Origin: Beijerinckiaceae bacterium
GTDB lineage: Bacteria; Pseudomonadota; Alphaproteobacteria; Rhizobiales; Beijerinckiaceae
Length of the DNA stretch: 64,000 nucleotides
Direction: 5' to 3'
Assembly (NCBI GenBank): GCA_947454485.1
Contig: CANGJJ010000001.1
Location: 496,001 to 560,000 of the forward strand
Shown here: positions 9,508 to 16,922 of the stretch, one piece after another
How the letters are laid out: every line of letters begins with the position of its first letter
How positions within the stretch are numbered: position 1 is the first letter of the stretch
The notes under the pieces: generated by a model
What the model saw: only the letters and a program-made list of their open reading frames with translations
Database searches by the model: none
Told to the model about the DNA's origin: nothing
Translations under genes and position numbers: made by a program

Positions 9508-9525
9508 TTTGCTAGATAGCTCACC

Positions 9526-9747
9526 ATGAACCGTATCGAACGACGCCCCCCCACGCCCGGCGAAGCCGAGATCGAATATCAAGATGGCGATTTTCGCATC
9601 TTGAAGCCCGGCGCTTATGTGCGCTGTGCGGCGACCAAGGTCGAAATCCCGCTCGATGAGCTGCGCTATTGGGATGTTGACAGCCAAGAGGCCTATGCGT
9701 CACCGCAGGCCAAGCTCGAACGCCTCGGCCTTACTGTGAAGCTCTGA
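9526..9747 (+). CDS. DUF2093 protein
   Basis: A 73-aa protein with no signal peptide or membrane segment, matching the small alphaproteobacterial family DUF2093 (EIEYQDGDFRILKPGAYVRC, a single Cys, and LDELRYWDVDSQEAYASP). The function is unknown; the Tyr/Trp-rich core suggests a small beta-barrel-like fold. It follows the HMA gene by 18 bp and its last 17 bases overlap the 3' end of lpxK on the other strand. Confidence 0.88.
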   Translation: MNRIERRPPTPGEAEIEYQDGDFRILKPGAYVRCAATKVEIPLDELRYWDVDSQEAYASPQAKLERLGLTVKL

Positions 9748-10720
9748 GCTGTGCGAGGAGATGGGCAAGGCCCGTCTCGTCTTCGAGTTTTAACTCGACC
9801 GGCAAGACCAGCAATTGCTCCGCCGTTGCTGCGCCCAATCTCACCGCATCTTTCTGCGTCGTCACAAGGGCAGCCCCGCGCCGGCGCGCGCGCGACTGCA
9901 GGCCCGCGATTTCGCGCGGCGTGAATCGGTGGTGATCGGGAAAGCTCTCTTGCTCGACAATCTGCGCCCCAAGCGCGCGCAAAGTGTCGAAGAATTTCTC
10001 GGGCCGTCCAATCCCCGCAAAGGCGATCACATCGCGGTCCGCCAGACCCAAAGCCATATTGCGGTCTGGCACCAAGGCGCCGCGCAGAACTGCTTTACCA
10101 TGGCGCAAAGCCTCGCTTGCGATCTCATCGCCCGGCGCGCCCTCGCCAATGATGATGACGCCATCCACATGGGGCCATTGCTGGGCGAGTGAGGCGCGCA
10201 AAGGCCCCGCTGGCAGGCTCAATCCATTGCCCACACCCACAGCCCCATCAACCACTGCAAGGCGCAGATCTTTGGTGAGGGAGGGATTTTGCAAACCATC
10301 ATCCATGACGATCATATCAGCGCCCGTCGTGGCGCAGAGCTGCGCGCCTGCCACGCGCTCGCGCGCAACGACGGTGGGGGCGACTTGCGCGAGGAGCAGT
10401 GGCTCATCGCCCACTTGCGCAGCACTGTCGCGCATGGCGTCAACAATTTGCGGGGCATTGGCATGCGCGCCATAGCCGCGCGACAAAAAGACAGGCTTGC
10501 GGCCCATGGCGCTGAGCGCGCGAGCCACGGCAATTGCGCTGGGTGTTTTGCCAGCACCGCCCGCCACAAAATTGCCGATACAGATCACGGGCAGGGAAGC
10601 GCGCTCGCCTTGCTGTGCCATGCGGTGCGCTGTGATCGCGCCATAGATTGCGCCCAGCGGCGACAATAGCCGTGCCAGAGCGCTTGGGGCTGGTTGCCAC
10701 CAAAAGCCCGGCGCGCGCAT
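9731..10720 (-). CDS. lpxK: Tetraacyldisaccharide 4'-kinase
   Basis: Phosphorylates the 4' position of the lipid A precursor at the inner membrane, using ATP. The P-loop is GGAGKTP (54-60) within NFVAGGAGKTP; the conserved DDGLQNPSL segment (about 138-146) and the N-terminal hydrophobic/basic stretch typical of membrane-associated LpxK are visible. Length 329 aa is normal. The start overlaps the waaA stop as TGATG, which indicates coupling. It is the last gene of the lipid A/Kdo operon. Confidence 0.95.
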   Translation of the reverse strand: MRAPGFWWQPAPSALARLLSPLGAIYGAITAHRMAQQGERASLPVICIGNFVAGGAGKTPSAIAVARALSAMGRKPVFLSRGYGAHANAPQIVDAMRDSAAQVGDEPLLLAQVAPTVVARERVAGAQLCATTGADMIVMDDGLQNPSLTKDLRLAVVDGAVGVGNGLSLPAGPLRASLAQQWPHVDGVIIIGEGAPGDEIASEALRHGKAVLRGALVPDRNMALGLADRDVIAFAGIGRPEKFFDTLRALGAQIVEQESFPDHHRFTPREIAGLQSRARRRGAALVTTQKDAVRLGAATAEQLLVLPVELKLEDETGLAHLLAQLRASQ

Positions 10721-12000
10721 CAGCGGTCCTCCGCCTGCATCTGCATCATATAAGGCTCAAGCGCCTGCAAGATGCGATCGGTCGCGCCAGAAAAAGCATT
10801 CACCGCATCCATGGCCGCACGACCATTGCGGCGCAGCAGTGCAGGGTCTGACAAGAAGACCTGCAGTGCGCGCTCGAGCATATCGGCGTCATAAATTTCG
10901 GTCGCGCCATTGGCCATGGTGAGATGGCGGTAGACTTCGACGAAATTGCCAACTTCTGGCCCATGCAAAATCACGCAGCCCAGCTTGGCAGGCTCGATGG
11001 GATTTTGTCCGCCCTGCGCACCAGCCAGAGACTTGCCCATGAGGACTATGCTGGTGAGGCGATAAAAGAGCCCCATCTCGCCCATCGTATCGGCGATATA
11101 AAAACCTGTGGCGGGCGTGATGCGATCCCCTTGCGAGCGCAAGGAAGGATCAATCCCCGCGCGCAGGGCAAGCTCTGCAATCGCAGGGCCGCGCTGGGCA
11201 TGGCGAGGCGCAACAATGGTCAGCAGATTGGGAAAGCGCGCCAGCAAGCGGCGATGCACATCCAGCGCAATCTCGTCCTCGCCCGGATGGGTCGAGGCTG
11301 CGAGCCAAACGGGGCGACCGCCCACGGCCGCAGAGATCTCCGCATGGGCTGTTTGTGAATAAGGCGGGGCGGGGACATCAAATTTCAGATTGCCGCAGAC
11401 TTGCACGCGCGGTGCGCCAAGCTGCATCAAGCGCATCGCATCATCTTGTGTTTGCGCCAGGCACAGATCAATCCGCGCCAGAAGATCGGCGATGAAATGC
11501 GGCATTTTCTGCCAGCGCAGGAAAGAGCGCGGCGACATGCGCGCATTGACGAGCACCAGGGGAATTTGGCGCTCATCCAATTCGCAAATCATATTCGGCC
11601 AGATTTCAGATTCAGCGATCAGTACAAGATCGGGTCGCCAATGGTCGATGAAGCGGCGCATATAAAGCGGCACATCGAGCGGAACATATTGATGCTGTGC
11701 GCCCGGCGTCAGCCGGTCTGCCAGAACTTGCGCAGAGGCCACTGTGCCGCTGGTGATGAGAACGTGAAAGCCTTTGGCCACGAGGCGCTCGACCAGTGGC
11801 AAAAGCGCAATGCCTTCGCCTACACTCGCACCATGCAGCCATGCAAGGCGCCCGCGCGGGCGACCCAGCGAGGGATAGCCCATGCGCTCGCCCATGCGGC
11901 GCAAATCTTCCTTGCCGCGCTTTTGCCGCCAGTTCAGCAGAACGGGCGCGAGCGGGCGCAAAAGCCCTGTCAGAATGCGGTAGGTTGCCAGCAAACTCAT
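10720..12000 (-). CDS. waaA: 3-deoxy-D-manno-octulosonic acid (Kdo) transferase
   Basis: Membrane-anchored GT-B glycosyltransferase (GT30) that adds Kdo from CMP-Kdo to lipid IVA. The N-terminus has the membrane anchor, then WLHGASVGEG (54-63) containing the presumed catalytic Glu62; ISGTV-like ITSGTVAS, ESEIWPNM, and the CMP-Kdo-binding HPGE segment and GKSLAGAQGGQNPIEPA loop follow. Length 426 aa is typical. It overlaps the upstream acyltransferase gene by ATGA and the downstream lpxK by TGATG. Confidence 0.95.
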   Translation of the reverse strand: MSLLATYRILTGLLRPLAPVLLNWRQKRGKEDLRRMGERMGYPSLGRPRGRLAWLHGASVGEGIALLPLVERLVAKGFHVLITSGTVASAQVLADRLTPGAQHQYVPLDVPLYMRRFIDHWRPDLVLIAESEIWPNMICELDERQIPLVLVNARMSPRSFLRWQKMPHFIADLLARIDLCLAQTQDDAMRLMQLGAPRVQVCGNLKFDVPAPPYSQTAHAEISAAVGGRPVWLAASTHPGEDEIALDVHRRLLARFPNLLTIVAPRHAQRGPAIAELALRAGIDPSLRSQGDRITPATGFYIADTMGEMGLFYRLTSIVLMGKSLAGAQGGQNPIEPAKLGCVILHGPEVGNFVEVYRHLTMANGATEIYDADMLERALQVFLSDPALLRRNGRAAMDAVNAFSGATDRILQALEPYMMQMQAEDR

Positions 12001-12713
12001 GCAGCCTGCCTCCGCACAGAGCCCGGATCTATGCTGCCAATATTGGCATAGGCGCGCGCGTGAACATCATTCATCGCGGCCTCAACCTGCTGGCGCGTTG
12101 TCTCGAGCGTCGCATCATCTGCATCAGCGGCAACATAAATGGGCTCGCCCACAATGATGGAGCCGCGCGTGAAGGGCAGGGGAATGGAGGCGCTGTCCCA
12201 AGAGGCGATATCAACGCGGCGCTTGCTGACAACAGCTACAGGCACAATGGGGCGGCCCGACATTTTGGCGAGCGTCACAATGCCAAGGCCTGCAACACGC
12301 GAGACCTTGGGCACATCAGCGGTGAGTGCAATGGAAGAGCCATCGCTCAAGACGCGCAGCATTTCGCGTGTGGCCGACATGCCGCCCTTGCGGCGACTTT
12401 TCCAGCCACCACCGCCCGAGCCGCGAATGGCTTCAACGCCAAGATGTTTGAGGATCTGCGCATTGATCTCGCCATCGCCCGAGCGCGAGATGAGCGCACT
12501 CACGCGCGCCCCTTGCGGCGAGGCCATATGGATCATGAAATGCTGGCCATGCCACATGGCGACGATGAAGGGGGCGAAGCTGAGCGCGCGGGTTTTGATA
12601 TCGGCAGGCTCAAAAGCATAGCGGGTCGTGGCGCCGACAAGGCGCAAATAGGCTGCTGCCAGGGCTCCGACGATCACATGAACAAAATGGCTTCGTCCGA
12701 GCCTCTTCAGCAT
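11997..12713 (-). CDS. DUF374 lysophospholipid acyltransferase family protein
   Basis: A 238-aa membrane-associated acyltransferase-like protein (DUF374, LPLAT superfamily). An N-terminal hydrophobic segment is followed by MWHGQHFM (His55, at the place of the HX4D-type motif), a GSGGGGWKSRRKGG segment and LTADVPKVSR. By context it may acylate a lipid A precursor or related lipid. The ATG at 12713 is chosen for GAGG directly upstream; an in-frame start at 12797 would overlap DUF4170 and gives a non-family N-terminus. Upstream DUF4170 and downstream waaA-lpxK are on the same strand. Confidence 0.88.
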   Translation of the reverse strand: MLKRLGRSHFVHVIVGALAAAYLRLVGATTRYAFEPADIKTRALSFAPFIVAMWHGQHFMIHMASPQGARVSALISRSGDGEINAQILKHLGVEAIRGSGGGGWKSRRKGGMSATREMLRVLSDGSSIALTADVPKVSRVAGLGIVTLAKMSGRPIVPVAVVSKRRVDIASWDSASIPLPFTRGSIIVGEPIYVAADADDATLETTRQQVEAAMNDVHARAYANIGSIDPGSVRRQAA

Positions 12714-12741
12714 TCCTCGATCTCCGCCTGCGTGACGAAGT

Positions 12742-12981
12742 CTATGCCGGGTCGAGGAAGCGATGCAGATGGACGATGAAATAGCGCATCTGCGCATTGT
12801 CCACGGTCATCTGCGCCTTGGCCTTCCACGCCGAATAGGCAGTCGCATAATTCGGGAAGATCCCGACGACATCAATCGCGGCCGTGTCTTTGAAGTCAGT
12901 GCCTTCAAGGCTCTTCAACTCGCCGCCGAACACGAGGTGCAGCAATTGTTGGGATTCACGGGTGTGGTCGGTCTGGCTCAT
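12742..12981 (-). CDS. DUF4170 protein
   Basis: A 79-aa soluble protein with the family core LLHLVFGGEL, VGIFPNYATAYSAWKAKAQ and NAQMRYFIVHLHRFLDP. It has no signal or membrane segment. In alphaproteobacteria this family recurrently sits between an inositol-phosphatase-like gene and the DUF374-waaA-lpxK genes, exactly as here, so a role in lipid A/Kdo assembly or its control is a reasonable but untested inference. The ATG at 12981 is preferred over an upstream in-frame start at 13125, which would run into the neighbouring gene. Confidence 0.85.
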   Translation of the reverse strand: MSQTDHTRESQQLLHLVFGGELKSLEGTDFKDTAAIDVVGIFPNYATAYSAWKAKAQMTVDNAQMRYFIVHLHRFLDPA

Positions 12982-13030
12982 CGTCAAAATCCAGTGCTCT
13001 CGCGGGTTGCTGATGCACCCATCTGAGACG

Positions 13031-13840
13031 TCACTTCCCTGTTGGTCGCACTGCGCGTCGCAAGGCGGCTGTGAACTGCGCGTGCAAATGGTCAGGTGCT
13101 GCGCCCAGAATTCCGTGGCGAACACCGGCCCGATTATAGGCTGGTGGACGCCCGTCCAGATCGCTCACCCGCCCGCCTGCTTCGAGCAGAATGATGTCGG
13201 CTGCCGCTATATCCCAATCACAGGCGTTGGTCGAGGCTAAGCCTGCGTCCAAGCTGCCCTCCGCCACGCGGGCAAAACGATAGGCGAGCGAGGGGACTTT
13301 GGGCTCAAAAACGAGGTTGAGACCGTCTTCGCTGAGGCTTTTCACCACACTGGCAGGGCCTGCGACGGTTGCACCCGTCAGATTGAGCCGCTGCGAGGCT
13401 GCGATCCTGCTGCCATTGCGGAAGGCGCCAGCGCCGGCCTCAGCGACAAAAGTCTGTGCAAGGGCGGGCATATGGATGACGCCCATGACCGGACGCCCAT
13501 GGCTGACGAGGGCAATACAGACCCCCCAGCGCGGATCGCCGCCCAAAAAGGCACGGGTGCCGTCGATCGGGTCGACGATGATCACATGGTCGCGGCTGAG
13601 ACGCTGGGCATCGTCCTCGGTCTCCTCCGAGAGCCAGGCGGCCCCCGGTATCAGAGGCGGCAGGAGGTCGCGCAAAAAGCCATCCACCGCATGGTCGGCC
13701 TCAGTCACGGGGGAGCCGCCCTCTTTGCTGTCGACCCTCGCGCTGGTGGGGGCGCCGGGGCGGAACCAGTCGAGCGCGATGTTGCCAGCCTGCTGGGCCG
13801 CCTCAGTCAACTGAGCCAGCAAGGGGGAGGGGGCGTGCAT
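13031..13840 (-). CDS. Inositol monophosphatase family protein, CysQ-like (3'(2'),5'-bisphosphate nucleotidase or similar)
   Basis: Mg-dependent phosphatase of the inositol monophosphatase/CysQ superfamily. The metal-binding residues are visible in WLSEET, VDPIDGTRAF and the C-terminal CDWDIAAADIILLEAGG. From ATG 13840 (MHAPSPLLAQL) the protein is 269 aa; a longer reading from 13951 adds a tail not found in the family and would run into the small secreted-protein gene at 13914-14240. Likely substrates are 3'-phosphoadenosine-5'-phosphate or an inositol/sugar phosphate; the sequence alone does not decide. It lies 49 bp upstream of DUF4170 and probably heads the lipid A gene group. Confidence 0.85.
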   Translation of the reverse strand: MHAPSPLLAQLTEAAQQAGNIALDWFRPGAPTSARVDSKEGGSPVTEADHAVDGFLRDLLPPLIPGAAWLSEETEDDAQRLSRDHVIIVDPIDGTRAFLGGDPRWGVCIALVSHGRPVMGVIHMPALAQTFVAEAGAGAFRNGSRIAASQRLNLTGATVAGPASVVKSLSEDGLNLVFEPKVPSLAYRFARVAEGSLDAGLASTNACDWDIAAADIILLEAGGRVSDLDGRPPAYNRAGVRHGILGAAPDHLHAQFTAALRRAVRPTGK

Positions 13841-13913
13841 CGTCACGGTCAACCTGCCGGGCTTGAGAGAGCCCGATTTAATCATGCTCAAGGGGTTTGG
13901 GACAATCGCAGCT

Positions 13914-14240
13914 TCAGGGCTGGGCAGAGCCCGCCGCTCCAAAGCCACCATTGATGCGCAGCTGTGGCTTGGCGGGCTGATCGCTCATCGGCGCAAAGGC
14001 GCTAGGGGGGGCGACAGCTGATGCGGGGCGGCGCGCATGGGGCTCAACGCGCAGGCGCTGCTCCACTTTCACACATTGTCCGGGCGCGCGGCCAGCGACA
14101 AAGCCGGGTCCATAGCTGGCGCATAAACGGTCGGCCTGTTCACGCGGATCAACCCATGTCTCTTGCGCCGATGCACACACCATCAAGCCCGGCAACAGGA
14201 CGAGCAGGGGCGACAAATAACGAGCACGCACGACGGACAT
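13914..14240 (-). CDS. Small secreted protein with a porin-N-terminus-like motif, function unknown
   Basis: From ATG 14240 (108 aa) a signal peptide is clear (YLSPLLVLLPGLMVCASAQ). The mature part begins with DPREQADRLCASYGPGFV and continues to GQCVKVEQRLRVE. The spacing C..YGPGF...C.K....RVE resembles the start of alphaproteobacterial porins (C..YG.GF...PGT..C.K.GG..R), but only about 25 residues match and no beta-barrel follows; the rest is Pro/Ala-rich. The two Cys could form a disulfide. It lies 73 bp upstream of the phosphatase gene and 100 bp downstream of rsmE. A longer in-frame start (14360) overlaps rsmE and hides the signal peptide. Confidence 0.6.
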   Translation of the reverse strand: MSVVRARYLSPLLVLLPGLMVCASAQETWVDPREQADRLCASYGPGFVAGRAPGQCVKVEQRLRVEPHARRPASAVAPPSAFAPMSDQPAKPQLRINGGFGAAGSAQP

Positions 14241-14340
14241 GATCAACCCAATTGGTTTTGAGAGCAAAGACGAACGCGCCAAATCACGCAGGCACGTCAG
14301 GCAATCGCGTCTTCGTGGCAACAAGATGGTGAGTTTGCGC

Positions 14341-15090
14341 TCACGCACATAAATCGCCAATGGCTGCCTGTACCAAAGTCATAGCTGCAACTGCAGCAGT
14401 ATCGGCGCGCAAAATACGCGGCCCTAACGTCATCGCGATGGTTTGCTCCATTCCCATCAAAAGCGCCCGTTCGCCAGCATCAAAACCCCCTTCAGGGCCA
14501 ATCAAGACAGCGGCTTTGGCAGGGCGTTGAATCTGCGCGCGTAATTGCGCAACAGGATCGCCAGCAGGCGCATCTTCATCGCAGAAAATGAGCACACGGT
14601 CTTGTGGCCAGTTGGCAAGCAAGCGCTCCAGTGACACAGGCTCATCGACCGGCGGCAGGGTGAGAATGCCGCATTGTTCGGCGGCCTCGATCACATTGGC
14701 GCTCATGCGCTCTGTGTTGACGCGGTGCGCCTGTGTGCGGCGTGTCAGCACGGGACGCAACCGCGCAGCACCCATCTCCACCGCTTTCTGCACCATGTAA
14801 TCAAGCCGCGCATGTTTCAGCGGTGCGAAGAGATAGTGGATATCGCTGGCAGGCTCCTGTGCGCGCGCTTGCGTGTCGAGAATGAGTTCGGCGGTCTTCT
14901 TGCCTGTCTGGGCGAGGCGGGCGCGCCATTCGCCATCACGGCCATTGAAGACGAGCACATCAGCGCCATCCTGCAGGCGCAGGACATTCAGCAGATAGTT
15001 GGCTTGGTCGCGCTCCAGCGGCAGATGGGTGCCAGCTGCCATAGGCGCGTCGACATAAAGGCGTTGGGCCGAAAAATCATATCGCGACAC
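14341..15090 (-). CDS. rsmE: 16S rRNA m3U1498 methyltransferase
   Basis: SPOUT-class methyltransferase that N3-methylates U1498 of 16S rRNA. The N-terminal PUA-like part contains DQANYLLNVLRL and VFNGRDGEW; the SPOUT domain contains KAVEMGAARLRPVLTRRTQ, IEAAEQCGILTLPPV, LIGPEGGFDAGE and the C-terminal LGPRILRADTAAVAAMTLVQ knot. The start is GTG 15090 (VSRYDFSAQRLYVDAP), with GGGAG about 7 nt upstream; this N-terminus is typical of the family (249 aa). The frame stays open to 15675 but that extension is Gly/Ala-rich, overlaps the divergent gene and is rejected. Confidence 0.93.
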   Translation of the reverse strand: MSRYDFSAQRLYVDAPMAAGTHLPLERDQANYLLNVLRLQDGADVLVFNGRDGEWRARLAQTGKKTAELILDTQARAQEPASDIHYLFAPLKHARLDYMVQKAVEMGAARLRPVLTRRTQAHRVNTERMSANVIEAAEQCGILTLPPVDEPVSLERLLANWPQDRVLIFCDEDAPAGDPVAQLRAQIQRPAKAAVLIGPEGGFDAGERALLMGMEQTIAMTLGPRILRADTAAVAAMTLVQAAIGDLCA

Positions 15091-15136
15091 GACAAGCTCC
15101 CGCTGAGGGTTCCTGCTTCTAGCAAGGGGAGCGGGG

Positions 15137-15157
15137 GGCGGGGAACCCCCGCCTTTT
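15137..15157 (+). other. GC hairpin with T4 tail in the rsmE/15245 divergent region
   Basis: GGCGGGG (15137-15143) pairs with CCCCGCC (15147-15153), with a 3-nt loop and TTTT directly after. It looks like a plus-strand terminator, yet no plus-strand gene ends nearby; it may be part of the rsmE leader read from the other strand. Low confidence. Confidence 0.3.
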
Positions 15158-15244
15158 CCCTGCCCTTTTCCTCCCCCATTCTGGCCCAGCTTGTGAGGGG
15201 AGAGGGGCCTTGCTATGAGGTTCCCCCGATAATCAGGGATCAGC

Positions 15245-15982
15245 ATGATGACGGAAACGAGCCTTGCGGGCCAAAAGGCCCTGCGACTGGTGGGTATCCT
15301 GGTAGCTTTGGCGGCTCCCTGTGGCTTTGCCTCGGCGCAGGGTCTTCTAACCATGCCCGCCCCGGCCCAGAGATCGGCGTCTGAGCCCGCTCCGGCTCCT
15401 GCGGTCACAGAGACTGCCCCTGCCGAGCAGGCTGCCCCTGCGGCTCCTGCGCCCGCCGCAGGCTCCCTCTTTGGCGCCCCCACGGCGCCCCCCGCTGTGA
15501 GCGCTCCTGCAGCACCTTCGGGCTCGCTCTTTGGTGCACCGAGCGCGCCTTCAGCGCCTGCTCTCAGCCCCGGACCCAGCCCGATGTTTAGCGGGCCACC
15601 TGGTGGTGGGGTGGCCTCAGCGCCGCCGCCCTCGATGTGCGAAACCGAAATGCAGAAGTTCCAGACCCGCCGCATGTCTCACATTGATCAGCTCAATGCG
15701 ATCGTGAAGAACAGCAAGGACGGCAAGGTCGATCCTACCGCCTCCTGCCCCAAGCTGCGCCAGCTCGCCAGTGTCGAGGGCGATATGCGCAGTTGGATGA
15801 CCAAGCAGCAAAAGCCCTGCAACATCCCCGATGAGGTGATGAAGCAGATGCGCGAGGCAACGGCCAAGACCGCACAGATTGCTGATCGCGCCTGTCAGGC
15901 TGCCGCCGAAATGAAGCGCCAGCAAACGGGCGGCGGTGTCCCTGCGGCCCCGGCTGTGAAACTGCCTGCCGGACCGCTGTGA
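15245..15982 (+). CDS. Secreted Ala/Pro-rich protein with a Cys-containing C-terminal domain, function unknown
   Basis: 245 aa. A signal peptide (GILVALAAPCGFASAQ) ends near residue 32. Residues about 36-125 are Ala/Pro-rich and low-complexity, with the heptad GSLFGAP repeated at 73-79 and 93-99 (20-residue period). The C-terminal 115 residues are compact and charged, with four Cys (in SMCETEM, TASCPKL, KPCNIPDE, DRACQAA) and a conserved-looking SWMTKQQKPCNIP, suggesting a small disulfide-bonded helical domain in the periplasm on a flexible linker. Its stop overlaps the ubiA start as GTGA, so it is translationally coupled to ubiA; no functional link is known to me. Confidence 0.75.
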   Translation: MMTETSLAGQKALRLVGILVALAAPCGFASAQGLLTMPAPAQRSASEPAPAPAVTETAPAEQAAPAAPAPAAGSLFGAPTAPPAVSAPAAPSGSLFGAPSAPSAPALSPGPSPMFSGPPGGGVASAPPPSMCETEMQKFQTRRMSHIDQLNAIVKNSKDGKVDPTASCPKLRQLASVEGDMRSWMTKQQKPCNIPDEVMKQMREATAKTAQIADRACQAAAEMKRQQTGGGVPAAPAVKLPAGPL

Positions 15983-16905
15983 GCCAGACACCTCACGCGC
16001 CCGATCTGCCTGATTCCATCAAGAGCAGCTTGTTGGCCCATGCGCCTGCAAGCTGGCGTCCCTTCATTCAGCTTGCCCGACTTGATCGGCCCATCGGCTG
16101 GCAATTGCTCTTGCTGCCTTGCTGGTGGTCTGCGGCTTTGGCGGGCATCGCCAATGGGCGCGGGCCGGATATCAGCCATCTGATTTTGTTTCTGATCGGC
16201 GCTGTTGCGATGCGCGGTGCTGGCTCGACTTACAATGACATCGTTGATCGCGAAATTGATGCTGGCGTTGAGCGCACGCGCAATCGCCCGCTGCCCTCCA
16301 AACGTGTGACTGTGCGCGCCGCAAAAATCTTCATGCTGGCGCAAGCCTCCATCGGCGGATTGGTGCTGCTGTCCTTTAATCTCTATTCGATCATTCTGGG
16401 CCTGTGCTCGCTGATGATTGTCGCGGCCTATCCTTTCATGAAGCGCATCACCTTCTGGCCGCAGGCAGTGCTTGGTTTGGCTTTTGCTTATGGCGGCTTG
16501 ATGGGCTGGGCCTGTGCGATGGGTAGCTTGAGTCTGCCAGCTGTGTTGATCTATGGCGCGGCGATTGCGTGGACCATCGCTTATGACACGATCTATGCGC
16601 TGCAAGATGCGCGCGATGATGCGATTGTGGGTGTGCGCTCCACCGCGCGCTTGTTCGCAGGGCGGGTGCGCTTGGGCGTCAGCCTGTTCTATGCGGGCGC
16701 TGTCGCTCTGGCCGCTTGGGCGGTGATGCTGGTGGGCGGTGGTATGGCCGCATGGCTGGGCGTGGCGGCTTTTGCAGCCCATCTTATCTGGCAGGTGCGG
16801 ATGATTGATCCTGCCTCCCCGCCGCGCGCCTTGATGCTATTTCGCTCCAATCGCGATGCTGGCTTGATCCTCTTTGCAGGGCTTGCGCTGCAGGGCTGGA
16901 TCTAG
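15979..16905 (+). CDS. ubiA: 4-hydroxybenzoate polyprenyltransferase
   Basis: Integral membrane enzyme of ubiquinone synthesis that attaches the polyprenyl chain to 4-hydroxybenzoate. The first Asp-rich motif is NDIVDREID (86-94) followed by RTRNRPLPS; the second is YDTIYALQDARDD around 200-212. Eight or nine hydrophobic segments; 308 aa is normal. The start is GTG 15979, overlapping the preceding stop by 4 nt. Convergent with gshA across 17 bp. Haem O synthase CtaB at 36.4-37.3 kb is a distant relative but clearly distinct. Confidence 0.94.
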   Translation: MSQTPHAPDLPDSIKSSLLAHAPASWRPFIQLARLDRPIGWQLLLLPCWWSAALAGIANGRGPDISHLILFLIGAVAMRGAGSTYNDIVDREIDAGVERTRNRPLPSKRVTVRAAKIFMLAQASIGGLVLLSFNLYSIILGLCSLMIVAAYPFMKRITFWPQAVLGLAFAYGGLMGWACAMGSLSLPAVLIYGAAIAWTIAYDTIYALQDARDDAIVGVRSTARLFAGRVRLGVSLFYAGAVALAAWAVMLVGGGMAAWLGVAAFAAHLIWQVRMIDPASPPRALMLFRSNRDAGLILFAGLALQGWI

Positions 16906-16922
16906 GCCATACCGCGCCGCTT

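Noticed and set aside
15137-15157. True terminator before the secreted-protein gene
   Set aside because: No plus-strand transcript is expected to end there; kept only as a low-confidence hairpin.
15091-15675. N-terminal extension of rsmE
   Set aside because: Gly/Ala-rich and overlapping a divergent gene with a clear signal peptide; GTG 15090 gives a standard family start.
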